DNA from: Polynucleobacter yangtzensis
GTDB lineage: Bacteria; Pseudomonadota; Gammaproteobacteria; Burkholderiales; Burkholderiaceae
Direction: 5' to 3'
Assembly: GCF_001595965.1 (NCBI RefSeq)
Contig: NZ_LOJI01000035.1
Location: forward strand, 71,770 to 135,769
DNA: 64,000 bases
The translations under genes and the position numbers were made by a program. Position 1 is the first letter of the stretch, and each line of letters begins with the position of its first letter. Under the pieces are notes generated by a model. It searched no databases and had not been told where the DNA came from. It was given only the letters and a program-made list of their open reading frames with translations. This document shows, piece after piece, positions 17,308 to 25,939 of this stretch.

Positions 17308-20300
17308 TTATTGACCTGTCTTCATTGGGCTTAAAACAGCGGATTCATTCAGGCGCCTGAGGATATTCCTAATAGCATCAAGGCGTTGCTCTAATTTTTC
17401 AAACTCACGGTCTTTTTGAGGCAGCACTTTTAACTTATCTTGACCATTGAGTTGAATATATTTTGATGATTGGATCAGTTGGATGATCTTCATAGGATCA
17501 ATCGGTGGATTCGGAATAAATTGAATCTGAATAGACATTGGTGTTGCGTCGATCTTTTTAATGCCAAAACCTGTCATTTCTAGGCGTAAACGGTGTGTTT
17601 CATAAAAAGATTTCGCTTGATCTGGCAAATCGCCAAATCGATCCACCAGTTCCTCGCGCAAACCCATTAATTCAGAGAAGTCATGAGTACTGGCAAAGCG
17701 TTTGTACAAAGAGAGTCGCTCATGGACATCGGGACAGTAATCGTCTGGTAGCAGGGCGGGTACGCCAAGATTTACATCTGTTGTCGCTTGGAGCGGTGAA
17801 AGGAGATCTGGCTCTTTACCGCTACGCAATGATTTCACGGCGCGATTGAGCATCTCGGTATAGAGCTGAAAGCCAATCTCATGAATTTCACCCGATTGTT
17901 TATCACCCAAAACTTCACCAGCACCACGAATTTCTAGGTCATGCATTGCCAAATAGAACCCAGAGCCCAATTCTTCCATTGCCTGAATCGCATTCAAGCG
18001 CAACTGCGCTTGCTTGCTGAGCGCTTCCGGATCTGGGACGAGCAGATAGGCATAAGCCTGGTGATGTGAGCGGCCTACACGTCCACGCAATTGGTGAAGC
18101 TGGGCTAGTCCAAACTTATCTGCACGATGCATGATGATGGTATTTGCCGTAGGAACATCAATGCCAGTTTCAATAATAGTCGTGCACAACAAGATATTGG
18201 TACGCTGTGTAACAAACTCGCGCATAACGGATTCAAGTTCACGTTCATGCATTTGTCCATGGGCTACGCTAATGCGCGCCTCTGGAATCAATTCTTGTAA
18301 AGCGTGTTTGCGATTCTGAATGGTCTCTACTTCGTTGTGCAAGAAATAGACCTGGCCACCACGTTTAATTTCACGCAGCACGGCTTCACGTATGACGCCA
18401 TCGCCTTCACGGCGCACAAAAGTCTTAATTGCTAAGCGTTTCTGAGGGGCGGTGGCAATGATGGAAAATTCTCTCAAGCCTTCCATTGCCATACCCAAAG
18501 TTCTGGGAATTGGGGTGGCAGTAAGCGTCAAGATGTCTACTTCAGCGCGAAGAGCCTTGAGAGCATCTTTTTGGCGGACACCAAAGCGATGTTCTTCATC
18601 AACAATCACTAATCCTAAATTTGCAAACTGCGTCTCTTTGGAAAGCAGCTTGTGGGTTCCAATAATGATGTCAGCCTCACCTTTAGCGATGGCTTCTAAG
18701 GCTGCATTAATTTCTTTTGTCGTTTTAAAACGGGATAACTCAACGATGCGAACAGGCCAATCGGCGAAACGATCTTTCCAGGTGGCAACGTGTTGTTCAG
18801 CAAGCAGGGTAGTCGGAGCCAAGATAGCCACTTGTTTACCGCCCATTACAGCAATAAAACTAGCACGCAAGGCTACTTCAGTCTTTCCAAAGCCAACATC
18901 ACCACAAACCAAGCGATCCATTGGTGTACCGCTAGTCATGTCACCAATCACGGCGGCAATGGCATTAGCTTGATCGGGAGTTTCTTCAAAGCCAAAGCTT
19001 TCGGCAAAAGCGGCATAGTCATGGGCCGAGAATTCAAAGGCATGACCCTTACGAATGGCCCTTGCAGCATATAAACCTAGCAATTCTGCAGCTGTGTCAC
19101 GAATTTGCTGAGCCGCCTTACGTTTTGCCTTGTCCCACTGGCCTGAGCCTAATTGATGAAGTGGTGCTGAATCCGGATCTGAGCCAGCATAACGTGTCAC
19201 CATTTCTAACTGCTGAACAGGCACATACAAAGTGGCTTGACCTGCATATTGCAAATGCAAGAACTCTTCGAAAATAGGCGCTTCTTTAGGCGGCGCAAGA
19301 TTTAATAGTACCAAGCCTTGATAACGCCCAATACCGTGCTCAGCGTGCACTACCGGATCGCCTATCTTGAGTTCCGACAGATCCTTAAATAGCATGTCAG
19401 GATCGGCATTCTCGTTAGCTTTGCCTTTGCGTCGTTGTCTTGCGGTAGTAGTAAATAGCTCTGCTTCAGTAACGACGATGAGATTTTCTCTTGGCCAAGA
19501 GAAGCCGTTAAAGAGTGGCGCCGTTACCAAGCCAAATAGCGAGCCACTCTTAATGAAATCGGCAATGCTATCGAAGCCCTCAGGCTTTAATGGGTAGAGG
19601 GGTTTGCCATCTAAACCAGCAACTGAATTACTTTCTTCGAAAAGCTGTCGAATAGATTCTTTGCGTCCCGCACTATCGCTACATATTAGGACACGTGTTT
19701 TTTCTGCTGCAACTATTTTGCGTAAACGGTTAATGGGATCTGCATCTCGACGATGCACAGCAATATCTGGTACCGCCGAAAACTCGTTTTGTTCAGAACC
19801 TTCTTTTTCAAAAGCTAAACGTGCATACGGTTTAGATGTTGTAAAAAATTCATCAACATCTAAAAATAATTCCTTAGGCGGAAGGATGGGGCGATCTAAA
19901 TCATGTTTTAGAAACTCATAACGTGAAAGCGTATCTTTCCAAAAGCTCTTGATAGTTTCTTCAACATCACCAATGCTGACTAGCCAAACGGGGTCACCAG
20001 ACCTAGGGAAGTAGTCAAATAGATTGGATTGCTCTTCAAAAAAGAGTGGCAAGTAGGATTCGATTCCGGCGCTAGGTATGCCTAGGTTGGCATCCTTATA
20101 AATAGAGCAGCGACTTGGATCACCTTCAAAAACTTCCCGCCAGCGTCCTCTGAATGCGGTACGAGAAGTGTCATCGAATGGGAATTCGTGCCCTGGCAGC
20201 AGGCGTATTTCTTTTACTGGGTATAGGCTGCGTTGCGTATCGGGATCAAATGCACGTATTTGCTCAATCTCATCGCCAAATAAATCCAATCGATAAGGAA

Positions 20301-20853
20301 GATTTGATCCCATAGGAAATAAATCGAACAAGCCACCGCGAATACTGTATTCACCAGGGCGCATTACTGCACTTACTGGATCGTAACCAGCTTGTTGTAA
20401 CTGCAGCTTTAATGCTGCCTCATTGAGTTTGTCACCTTGCCTAAAGAAAAAGGTGTGGCCTGACAGAAAACCAGGGGGACCCAGTCTCTGAAGAGCGGTT
20501 GTAACAGGGACCAAAACAATGTCACAGCTGCCATTGAGCAATTCATAAAGAGTAGCAAGTCTTTCTGATACCAAGTCTTGATGCGGTGAAAAATGGTCAT
20601 AGGGAAGAATTTCCCAATCAGGCAGAAGTCTGGTTTTTAGTTGAGGAGCAAAAGCGGGGATTTCCTCTAGCAGGCGTTGGGCTTCTTGTGCTTGAGCACA
20701 AAAAATCACCATCACTGAGAATTTGTCGCGATAGCGAAGGGCGTTTTGCGCTATTAGGGCGGCATCTGCTGAGCCAACTAGCCCTGAAAAGGTAAAGCGC
20801 TGCCCAGCCCGGGGAGCGGGTATAGGGGGTGCTAGATTTAATGCATCAGACAT
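17308..20853 (-). CDS. mfd: Transcription-repair coupling factor Mfd
   Basis: 1181 residues. Order of domains: UvrB-like N-terminal modules, an RNA-polymerase-interacting domain (LKIGDPVVHAEHGIGRYQGL), then a superfamily 2 helicase/translocase core with Walker A GDVGFGKTEVALRA, DEEH box (VIVDEEHRFGV), TLTATPIPRT, and the C-terminal TRCF domain. Mfd removes RNA polymerase stalled at DNA lesions and recruits UvrA. Its start lies 23 bases from the preferred ispD start on the opposite strand. Confidence 0.96.
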   Translation of the reverse strand: MSDALNLAPPIPAPRAGQRFTFSGLVGSADAALIAQNALRYRDKFSVMVIFCAQAQEAQRLLEEIPAFAPQLKTRLLPDWEILPYDHFSPHQDLVSERLATLYELLNGSCDIVLVPVTTALQRLGPPGFLSGHTFFFRQGDKLNEAALKLQLQQAGYDPVSAVMRPGEYSIRGGLFDLFPMGSNLPYRLDLFGDEIEQIRAFDPDTQRSLYPVKEIRLLPGHEFPFDDTSRTAFRGRWREVFEGDPSRCSIYKDANLGIPSAGIESYLPLFFEEQSNLFDYFPRSGDPVWLVSIGDVEETIKSFWKDTLSRYEFLKHDLDRPILPPKELFLDVDEFFTTSKPYARLAFEKEGSEQNEFSAVPDIAVHRRDADPINRLRKIVAAEKTRVLICSDSAGRKESIRQLFEESNSVAGLDGKPLYPLKPEGFDSIADFIKSGSLFGLVTAPLFNGFSWPRENLIVVTEAELFTTTARQRRKGKANENADPDMLFKDLSELKIGDPVVHAEHGIGRYQGLVLLNLAPPKEAPIFEEFLHLQYAGQATLYVPVQQLEMVTRYAGSDPDSAPLHQLGSGQWDKAKRKAAQQIRDTAAELLGLYAARAIRKGHAFEFSAHDYAAFAESFGFEETPDQANAIAAVIGDMTSGTPMDRLVCGDVGFGKTEVALRASFIAVMGGKQVAILAPTTLLAEQHVATWKDRFADWPVRIVELSRFKTTKEINAALEAIAKGEADIIIGTHKLLSKETQFANLGLVIVDEEHRFGVRQKDALKALRAEVDILTLTATPIPRTLGMAMEGLREFSIIATAPQKRLAIKTFVRREGDGVIREAVLREIKRGGQVYFLHNEVETIQNRKHALQELIPEARISVAHGQMHERELESVMREFVTQRTNILLCTTIIETGIDVPTANTIIMHRADKFGLAQLHQLRGRVGRSHHQAYAYLLVPDPEALSKQAQLRLNAIQAMEELGSGFYLAMHDLEIRGAGEVLGDKQSGEIHEIGFQLYTEMLNRAVKSLRSGKEPDLLSPLQATTDVNLGVPALLPDDYCPDVHERLSLYKRFASTHDFSELMGLREELVDRFGDLPDQAKSFYETHRLRLEMTGFGIKKIDATPMSIQIQFIPNPPIDPMKIIQLIQSSKYIQLNGQDKLKVLPQKDREFEKLEQRLDAIRNILRRLNESAVLSPMKTGQ

Positions 20854-20876
20854 CTAGGCTCATTATAGAATCAGGT

Positions 20877-21626
20877 ATGGCTTCCGGAAATCCCTCAAAC
20901 AAGAAATGCCACGCGCTTTTGCCGACAGCGGGCACTGGTTCACGTCTTGGCGGTGAGCTGCCTAAGCAATTTCAGCAATTGGCAGGAAAGCCAATGCTTT
21001 GTTACGCAATAGAGGCTTTTTCAAACACCCCTCAAATTGAATCAATTTGGATTGGCGTTAGCCCCGGCTTTATAGATAACCCCATTTTGCAAACGATTGC
21101 CAATGGCGCCAAGGGAATTCAATTTTTACCAACCGGTGGCCCAACCAGGCAAGAAACAGTCAGAAATACTTTGGCGGCAATGCTCAAAGCAGGCATTGCT
21201 GAGGATGACTGGATATTGGTTCACGATGCTGCTAGACCGGGCATCACACCAGCGCTCATTGAGAAATTAATCAACGCTGTTCAGACGTCCAATGCCGGCG
21301 GTATTTTGGCTGTGCCTTTGGCGGACACATTAAAGCAAGCAGATCTGGACTCAGTCATCGCTGGCAACATCCCGCACTCTGAAAGAACGATTCCACGTGA
21401 ACATCTGTGGCAGGCGCAAACTCCTCAGATGTTTGGCTTAAAGCAGTTGCATGACGCTCTAGAAAACGCTATTCGTCTTGAGTCTGACGTTACTGATGAG
21501 GCTAGTGCAATTGAGTTGGTCGGTGCTAAGCCTCTACTGATAGAGGGCGCTGCTCGCAACTTTAAAGTTACTCATCCCGCCGATTGGGATTTAATGCAAT
21601 TGCTTTTAAGCTCAGCCACTCGATAA
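20877..21626 (+). CDS. ispD: 2-C-methyl-D-erythritol 4-phosphate cytidylyltransferase
   Basis: 249 residues from the ATG at 20877. The nucleotide-binding motif LLPTAGTGSRLGGELPKQF and the VHDAARPGI motif are typical IspD. It makes CDP-methylerythritol in the MEP isoprenoid pathway. The ORF track starts at a GTG at 20829, but that would overlap the divergent mfd start; the ATG at 20877 gives a normal N-terminus close to the first motif. ispF follows after 9 bases. Confidence 0.93.
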   Translation: MASGNPSNKKCHALLPTAGTGSRLGGELPKQFQQLAGKPMLCYAIEAFSNTPQIESIWIGVSPGFIDNPILQTIANGAKGIQFLPTGGPTRQETVRNTLAAMLKAGIAEDDWILVHDAARPGITPALIEKLINAVQTSNAGGILAVPLADTLKQADLDSVIAGNIPHSERTIPREHLWQAQTPQMFGLKQLHDALENAIRLESDVTDEASAIELVGAKPLLIEGAARNFKVTHPADWDLMQLLLSSATR

Positions 21627-21635
21627 AGAACCAGA

Positions 21636-22139
21636 ATGACCCAAAGCGCTCCCCACATTCCTCAATTTCGTATTGGTCAAGGGTATGACGTTCATGCCCT
21701 GGTTGCTGACCGCAAACTCATTCTAGGCGGCGTTCATGTCCCGTATGAGAAGGGTTTATTGGGTCATTCCGATGCTGATGCGCTATTACATGCCCTAACG
21801 GATGCCTTATTAGGAGCCGCTGGTTTAAATGACATTGGACAGCTTTTCCCAGATACGGACCCCCAGTTCAAGGATATGGATAGCCGGATTTTGCTCAGGG
21901 CCGCACTCCAAAAGGTTCAGGCAGCAGGGTTCCAAATTGGCAATGTGGATGCCACCATTATTTGCCAAAAGCCTAAATTGGCTGATTTTTTGCCCGAAAT
22001 GGTCCGTAATATTGCATCTGATTTGGCCGTTACCCCCAGCCATGTCAACCTCAAGGCCAAGACCAACGAATCTCTCGGGCACCTAGGCAGGGGAGAGGGC
22101 ATCGCTGTCCATGCGGCAGCTTTGCTCTACAAGGCCTAA
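21636..22139 (+). CDS. ispF: 2-C-methyl-D-erythritol 2,4-cyclodiphosphate synthase
   Basis: 167 residues. The metal-binding motif GQGYDVHAL and the family stretch [20 protein letters not shown] are intact, as is the C-terminal [19 protein letters not shown]. It cyclises the diphosphate in the MEP pathway and acts as a trimer. Paired with ispD, as in most proteobacteria. Confidence 0.96.
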   Translation: MTQSAPHIPQFRIGQGYDVHALVADRKLILGGVHVPYEKGLLGHSDADALLHALTDALLGAAGLNDIGQLFPDTDPQFKDMDSRILLRAALQKVQAAGFQIGNVDATIICQKPKLADFLPEMVRNIASDLAVTPSHVNLKAKTNESLGHLGRGEGIAVHAAALLYKA

Positions 22140-22217
22140 AACAATCTCTAAAACCCTAGGCATTGTAGAATTACGGTCTTTAGAGTGAAGTCTAGGCTTG
22201 GCAGTTTGCGGATATTC

Positions 22218-22304
22218 GCGAGGATGGCGAAATTGGTAGACGCACCAGGTTTAGGTCCTGACGCCAGAAATGGTGTGGGGGTTCGAGTCCCCCTCCTCGC
22301 ACCA
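22218..22304 (+). tRNA. tRNA-Leu (anticodon TAG)
   Basis: GCGAGGA...TCCTCGC acceptor stem with genome-encoded ACCA end, D-arm GGCGAAATTGGTAGACGC, anticodon loop TTTAGGT, long variable arm typical of class II tRNA, and GGGGG-TTCGAGT-CCCCC T-arm. 87 bases. The outermost anticodon-stem pair is C-A rather than Watson-Crick. Confidence 0.97.
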
Positions 22305-22361
22305 CAAGATTGCTACTTGGCTTGGACTTCACATTTCCAGATCTTCAATTAAGAGACGAGA

Positions 22362-23699
22362 ATGGCTGTGCAGATAGAAAATTTAGGTTCACTAGACCGC
22401 AAAATGACTTTGGAATTCGCTCGTGCCGATTTGGCGAAAGCGCGTGAAGCCCGTTTGGCTAAAGTTGGTAAGACCATGAAAATGGCTGGCTTTCGCCCTG
22501 GCAAAGTTCCAAAGAACCTCGTTGAAAAACAGCACGGCATGCAAGTCGATTTCGAGTTGCAATTCGATAAAGCAGCTGAAATGTTTTATGAGCTAGCCCA
22601 AAAAGAGGGCGTTGCTTTAGCTGGTCAACCACGTCTTGAGCCAAAGAGTGAGATTAATGCTGACAAGATTGTTTTTGATGCTTTCTTCGAAGTCTTGCCT
22701 GAAGTAAAAATTGGCGACTTTTCCAAGGCTGAGGTTACTAAGTATGTAACCGATATTGGTGAAGCTGAAATTGATCGCGCATTAGATGTATTGCGAAAGC
22801 AGCAAGTACATTACCACCCACGCGGTGAGGCTGGTGCCCATGGCGACGGCGGCTCCAATACTGCGGCGCAAAATGGTGACCAAGTGGTTATTGATTTTGT
22901 TGGCAAAATCGATGGCGTTGAATTCGCTGGTGGTAAAGCTGAAAACTTCGAATATGTATTAGGCGAAGGTCGCATGCTTCCTGAGTTTGAGGCTGCAACT
23001 TTAGGTCTAAAAAAAGGCGAAAGCAAATCATTCCCATTAAGCTTTCCAGCTGATTACCACGGTAAAGATGTTGCAGGCAAAACAGCTGAGTTCACGATTA
23101 CTGTGAAATCAGTTAACTGGCCACATTTACCAGCAGTTGATGATGCATTTGCATTGTCATTGGGTGTTACTGAAGGCGGCGTTGCAAAGATGCGCGCTGA
23201 AGTCAAAGAGAATTTAGATCGCGAAGTAAAGCGTCGCATTACTTCACTAATGAAAAACGAAGTGATGGATAAGCTCAACAGCTTGTGTGAATTAGACGTT
23301 CCTAAATCATTGGTTGCTTCTGAGCAAGAGCGTTTGGTTGAAGGTGCACGTCAAGACCTGATGCAGCGTGGCGTTCCTAATGCTAAAGATGCACCAATTC
23401 CTGCGGAGATTTTTGCTGAGCAGGCTACTAAGCGCGTTCGTCTTGGTTTGATCTTAAGTGAGTTAGTTAAAAAGCAAAACTTGGCAGCTACCGCCGATCA
23501 AATTAAGGCTGAAATTGATGAGCAGGCAGCTACATATGAAGATCCAAAGGAAGTAGTTCGTTGGTTCTACAGTAATCCAAGCCGTTTAAAGGATATCGAG
23601 AACCTGGTCCTTGAAGATAACGTCATCAAATATTTCACATCTCAAGCTAAAGTAAGCGATAAGGCTGTGACCTTTGAAGAACTCAGCAAGCTAAACTAA
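22362..23699 (+). CDS. tig: Trigger factor, ribosome-associated chaperone and prolyl isomerase
   Basis: 445 residues. The ribosome-binding loop GFRPGKVPKNLVEKQHG lies near residues 45-61, the FKBP-type domain in the middle (NGDQVVIDFVGKIDGVEFAGG), and the chaperone domain at the C-terminus. It binds nascent chains at the ribosomal exit tunnel. It heads the tig-clpP-clpX-lon block, the same order as in E. coli. A glycine/alanine-rich insert (EAGAHGDGGSNTAAQNGD) sits just before the isomerase domain. Confidence 0.96.
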   Translation: MAVQIENLGSLDRKMTLEFARADLAKAREARLAKVGKTMKMAGFRPGKVPKNLVEKQHGMQVDFELQFDKAAEMFYELAQKEGVALAGQPRLEPKSEINADKIVFDAFFEVLPEVKIGDFSKAEVTKYVTDIGEAEIDRALDVLRKQQVHYHPRGEAGAHGDGGSNTAAQNGDQVVIDFVGKIDGVEFAGGKAENFEYVLGEGRMLPEFEAATLGLKKGESKSFPLSFPADYHGKDVAGKTAEFTITVKSVNWPHLPAVDDAFALSLGVTEGGVAKMRAEVKENLDREVKRRITSLMKNEVMDKLNSLCELDVPKSLVASEQERLVEGARQDLMQRGVPNAKDAPIPAEIFAEQATKRVRLGLILSELVKKQNLAATADQIKAEIDEQAATYEDPKEVVRWFYSNPSRLKDIENLVLEDNVIKYFTSQAKVSDKAVTFEELSKLN

Positions 23700-23729
23700 G
23701 TAATCCACTTACCTATAAGAGGTTTCAAA

Positions 23730-24359
23730 ATGATCCACAATCACTCTCAGTCTGAAAATCTAGAACCAAAAGGCTTGGGCTTGGTTCCTATGGTGATTGA
23801 AACCTCTGGTAGAGGTGAGCGTGCTTACGACATCTACTCCAGATTATTGCGTGAGCGCGTTGTTTTTTTGGTTGGCGAAGTAAACGACCAAACTGCTAAC
23901 TTGGTGATTGCTCAGTTACTGTTCCTTGAGAGCGAGAACCCCGATAAAGAAATTTCTCTGTACATCAACTCTCCTGGTGGATCTGTATCTGCAGGTTTGG
24001 CTATTTACGACACCATGCAATTTATCAAGCCGCATGTAAGTACTTTGTGCATGGGTATGGCTGCAAGTATGGGTGCATTCTTGTTGTGCGCTGGTGAAAA
24101 AGGAAAGCGTTATGCGCTCCCAAATTCACGTGTGATGATCCATCAGCCTTTGGGTGGTGCGCGTGGCCAAGCATCTGATATTGAAATTCAAGCCCGTGAA
24201 ATTTTGTACTTGCGCGAACGACTCAACAAGATTTTGGCTGACCGCACTGGTCAATCGATTGAAACAATTGCAAAAGATACTGACCGCGATAACTTTATGT
24301 CGGCTGATCAAGCCCGTGATTATGGTTTGATCGATAAGGTTATCGAGAAGCGCCCTTAA
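23730..24359 (+). CDS. clpP: ATP-dependent Clp protease proteolytic subunit
   Basis: 209 residues. The active-site serine is in [11 protein letters not shown] (about residue 113), the histidine in [12 protein letters not shown], and the conserved aspartate is further downstream. [17 protein letters not shown] is the typical N-terminal stretch, and the first 18 or so residues may be a propeptide. ClpP forms the barrel that degrades substrates delivered by ClpX, encoded 30 bases downstream. Confidence 0.97.
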   Translation: MIHNHSQSENLEPKGLGLVPMVIETSGRGERAYDIYSRLLRERVVFLVGEVNDQTANLVIAQLLFLESENPDKEISLYINSPGGSVSAGLAIYDTMQFIKPHVSTLCMGMAASMGAFLLCAGEKGKRYALPNSRVMIHQPLGGARGQASDIEIQAREILYLRERLNKILADRTGQSIETIAKDTDRDNFMSADQARDYGLIDKVIEKRP

Positions 24360-24389
24360 TTTTCTTATTCATTATTTACAGAGCCCATT

Positions 24390-25751
24390 TTGAGCGATAC
24401 AAATACAACTAATTCACCAGATAAAGTTCTGTATTGTTCTTTTTGTGGCAAGAGTCAGCACGAAGTAAAAAAACTTATTGCTGGTCCATCTGTTTTTATC
24501 TGTGATGAGTGCATAGATCTTTGCACCGATATTATTCAAGAAGAGATTGCCAAGCTTCCAAAGGAAGAGGGCGATGACTCCTTGCCAACGCCGCATCAGA
24601 TTCGAGAGAATTTAGATCAGTATGTCATCGGTCAAGATCACGCTAAAAAGACTTTAGCTGTAGCGGTCTACAACCACTACAAACGCTTGCAGTATTTGCC
24701 CAAGCCAAAAAAAGAGAAGCTAGATAAAGACGGTAAGCCGTTAGAGGGCTCAGATAAAAAAGGGTCTAAGGTTCCGGCTAAGGCAATGGTGGATGGTGTA
24801 GAACTTGCTAAGAGCAATATCCTATTAATCGGACCCACTGGTTCAGGCAAGACTCTTTTAGCTCAGACTCTAGCACGCATGTTGGACGTACCATTTGTGA
24901 TGGCTGATGCAACCACCTTAACTGAAGCTGGTTATGTTGGTGAAGACGTTGAAAATATTATTCAAAAGCTTTTGCAAGCTTGTGACTACAACGTAGAAAA
25001 AGCGCAACGCGGCATTGTTTACATTGATGAGATCGATAAGATTTCTCGTAAATCCGATAACCCATCTATTACTCGCGATGTATCCGGTGAAGGTGTTCAA
25101 CAAGCATTGCTAAAGCTTGTTGAGGGCACCATGGCTTCTGTTCCGCCACAAGGTGGTCGTAAGCATCCCAATCAAGATTTCTTACAAGTAGATACAACGA
25201 ATATTTTGTTTATTTGCGGTGGCGCTTTTGATGGTCTTGAAAAAGTCATTCAACAGCGTACTGCTAAAACCGGCATCGGTTTTAATGCCACCGTTCCAGG
25301 TAAAGATGATCGCGGTGTAAGCGACCTCTTGATCGAAGTGGAGCCGGAAGACTTAATTAAGTTTGGTTTGATTCCTGAATTAATTGGTCGTCTGCCCGTT
25401 GTGGCTACCTTGGCCCAATTGGATGAAGAGGCTTTAATTCAAATTCTGACTGAGCCTAAAAACGCTTTAGTTAAGCAATATCAAGCACTCCTGACCATGG
25501 AAGGTTCTGAGCTTGAGGTACGTCGTGAGGCCTTATCAGCCATTGCTAAGAAGGCAATTGCGCGTAAAACAGGTGCTCGCGGACTCAGATCCATCCTTGA
25601 AGGTTCTTTAATGGATGTGATGTATGACCTGCCATCTTTAAAGAATGTCCAAAAAGTCGTTATCGACGAAAGCAGCATTGCTGAGGGTGGAAAACCACTT
25701 TTGGTATACAAACAAGACGCCGAACAAGCAGATTTGAGTAAAAAAGCCTAA
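24390..25751 (+). CDS. clpX: ATP-dependent Clp protease ATP-binding subunit ClpX
   Basis: 453 residues: N-terminal zinc-binding domain ([11 protein letters not shown]...CDECIDLC), then an AAA+ domain with Walker [13 protein letters not shown] near residue 147 and Walker [12 protein letters not shown]. It unfolds tagged proteins and feeds them to ClpP. The start is a TTG at 24390, chosen since the sequence that follows ([20 protein letters not shown]) fits the normal ClpX N-terminus and no ATG is near. Confidence 0.96.
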   Translation: MSDTNTTNSPDKVLYCSFCGKSQHEVKKLIAGPSVFICDECIDLCTDIIQEEIAKLPKEEGDDSLPTPHQIRENLDQYVIGQDHAKKTLAVAVYNHYKRLQYLPKPKKEKLDKDGKPLEGSDKKGSKVPAKAMVDGVELAKSNILLIGPTGSGKTLLAQTLARMLDVPFVMADATTLTEAGYVGEDVENIIQKLLQACDYNVEKAQRGIVYIDEIDKISRKSDNPSITRDVSGEGVQQALLKLVEGTMASVPPQGGRKHPNQDFLQVDTTNILFICGGAFDGLEKVIQQRTAKTGIGFNATVPGKDDRGVSDLLIEVEPEDLIKFGLIPELIGRLPVVATLAQLDEEALIQILTEPKNALVKQYQALLTMEGSELEVRREALSAIAKKAIARKTGARGLRSILEGSLMDVMYDLPSLKNVQKVVIDESSIAEGGKPLLVYKQDAEQADLSKKA

Positions 25752-25776
25752 ATTCTTAGGGTTTTCGCTATTTTTC

Positions 25777-25797
25777 GGGCATTTTTGCCTCTTTTTT
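25777..25797 (+). terminator. Probable terminator after clpX
   Basis: A short GGCA-TTTT-TGCC hairpin is followed by C and a six-T run, about 25 bases after the clpX stop. The stem is short, so readthrough into lon is possible. Confidence 0.45.
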
Positions 25798-25809
25798 GTC
25801 TTTTTACCC

Positions 25810-25838
25810 CTTGTTTTTCTCTAAAGCCTACCCATATA
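25810..25838 (+). promoter_or_regulatory. Heat-shock (sigma-32-type) promoter upstream of lon
   Basis: CTTGTTT, a 14-base spacer, then CCCATATA. This fits the sigma-32 consensus (CTTGAAA, 13-15 bases, CCCATnT) well, most strongly in the -10 element. It lies about 100 bases before lon, a classical heat-shock gene. Confidence 0.7.
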
Positions 25839-25939
25839 GGTAGTATGCTACTCATAAATAATGTCTCTATTTAGTGGTTGTTTAATAGCGATCACCATTA
25901 AAGACTTTTGAGGATTGATTACTTTGGAGGATTTGCCCC

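Noticed and set aside
18452-18973. 173-residue plus-strand ORF inside mfd
   Set aside because: Antisense to the Mfd translocase core, whose motifs are intact; composition is that of a frame shadow.
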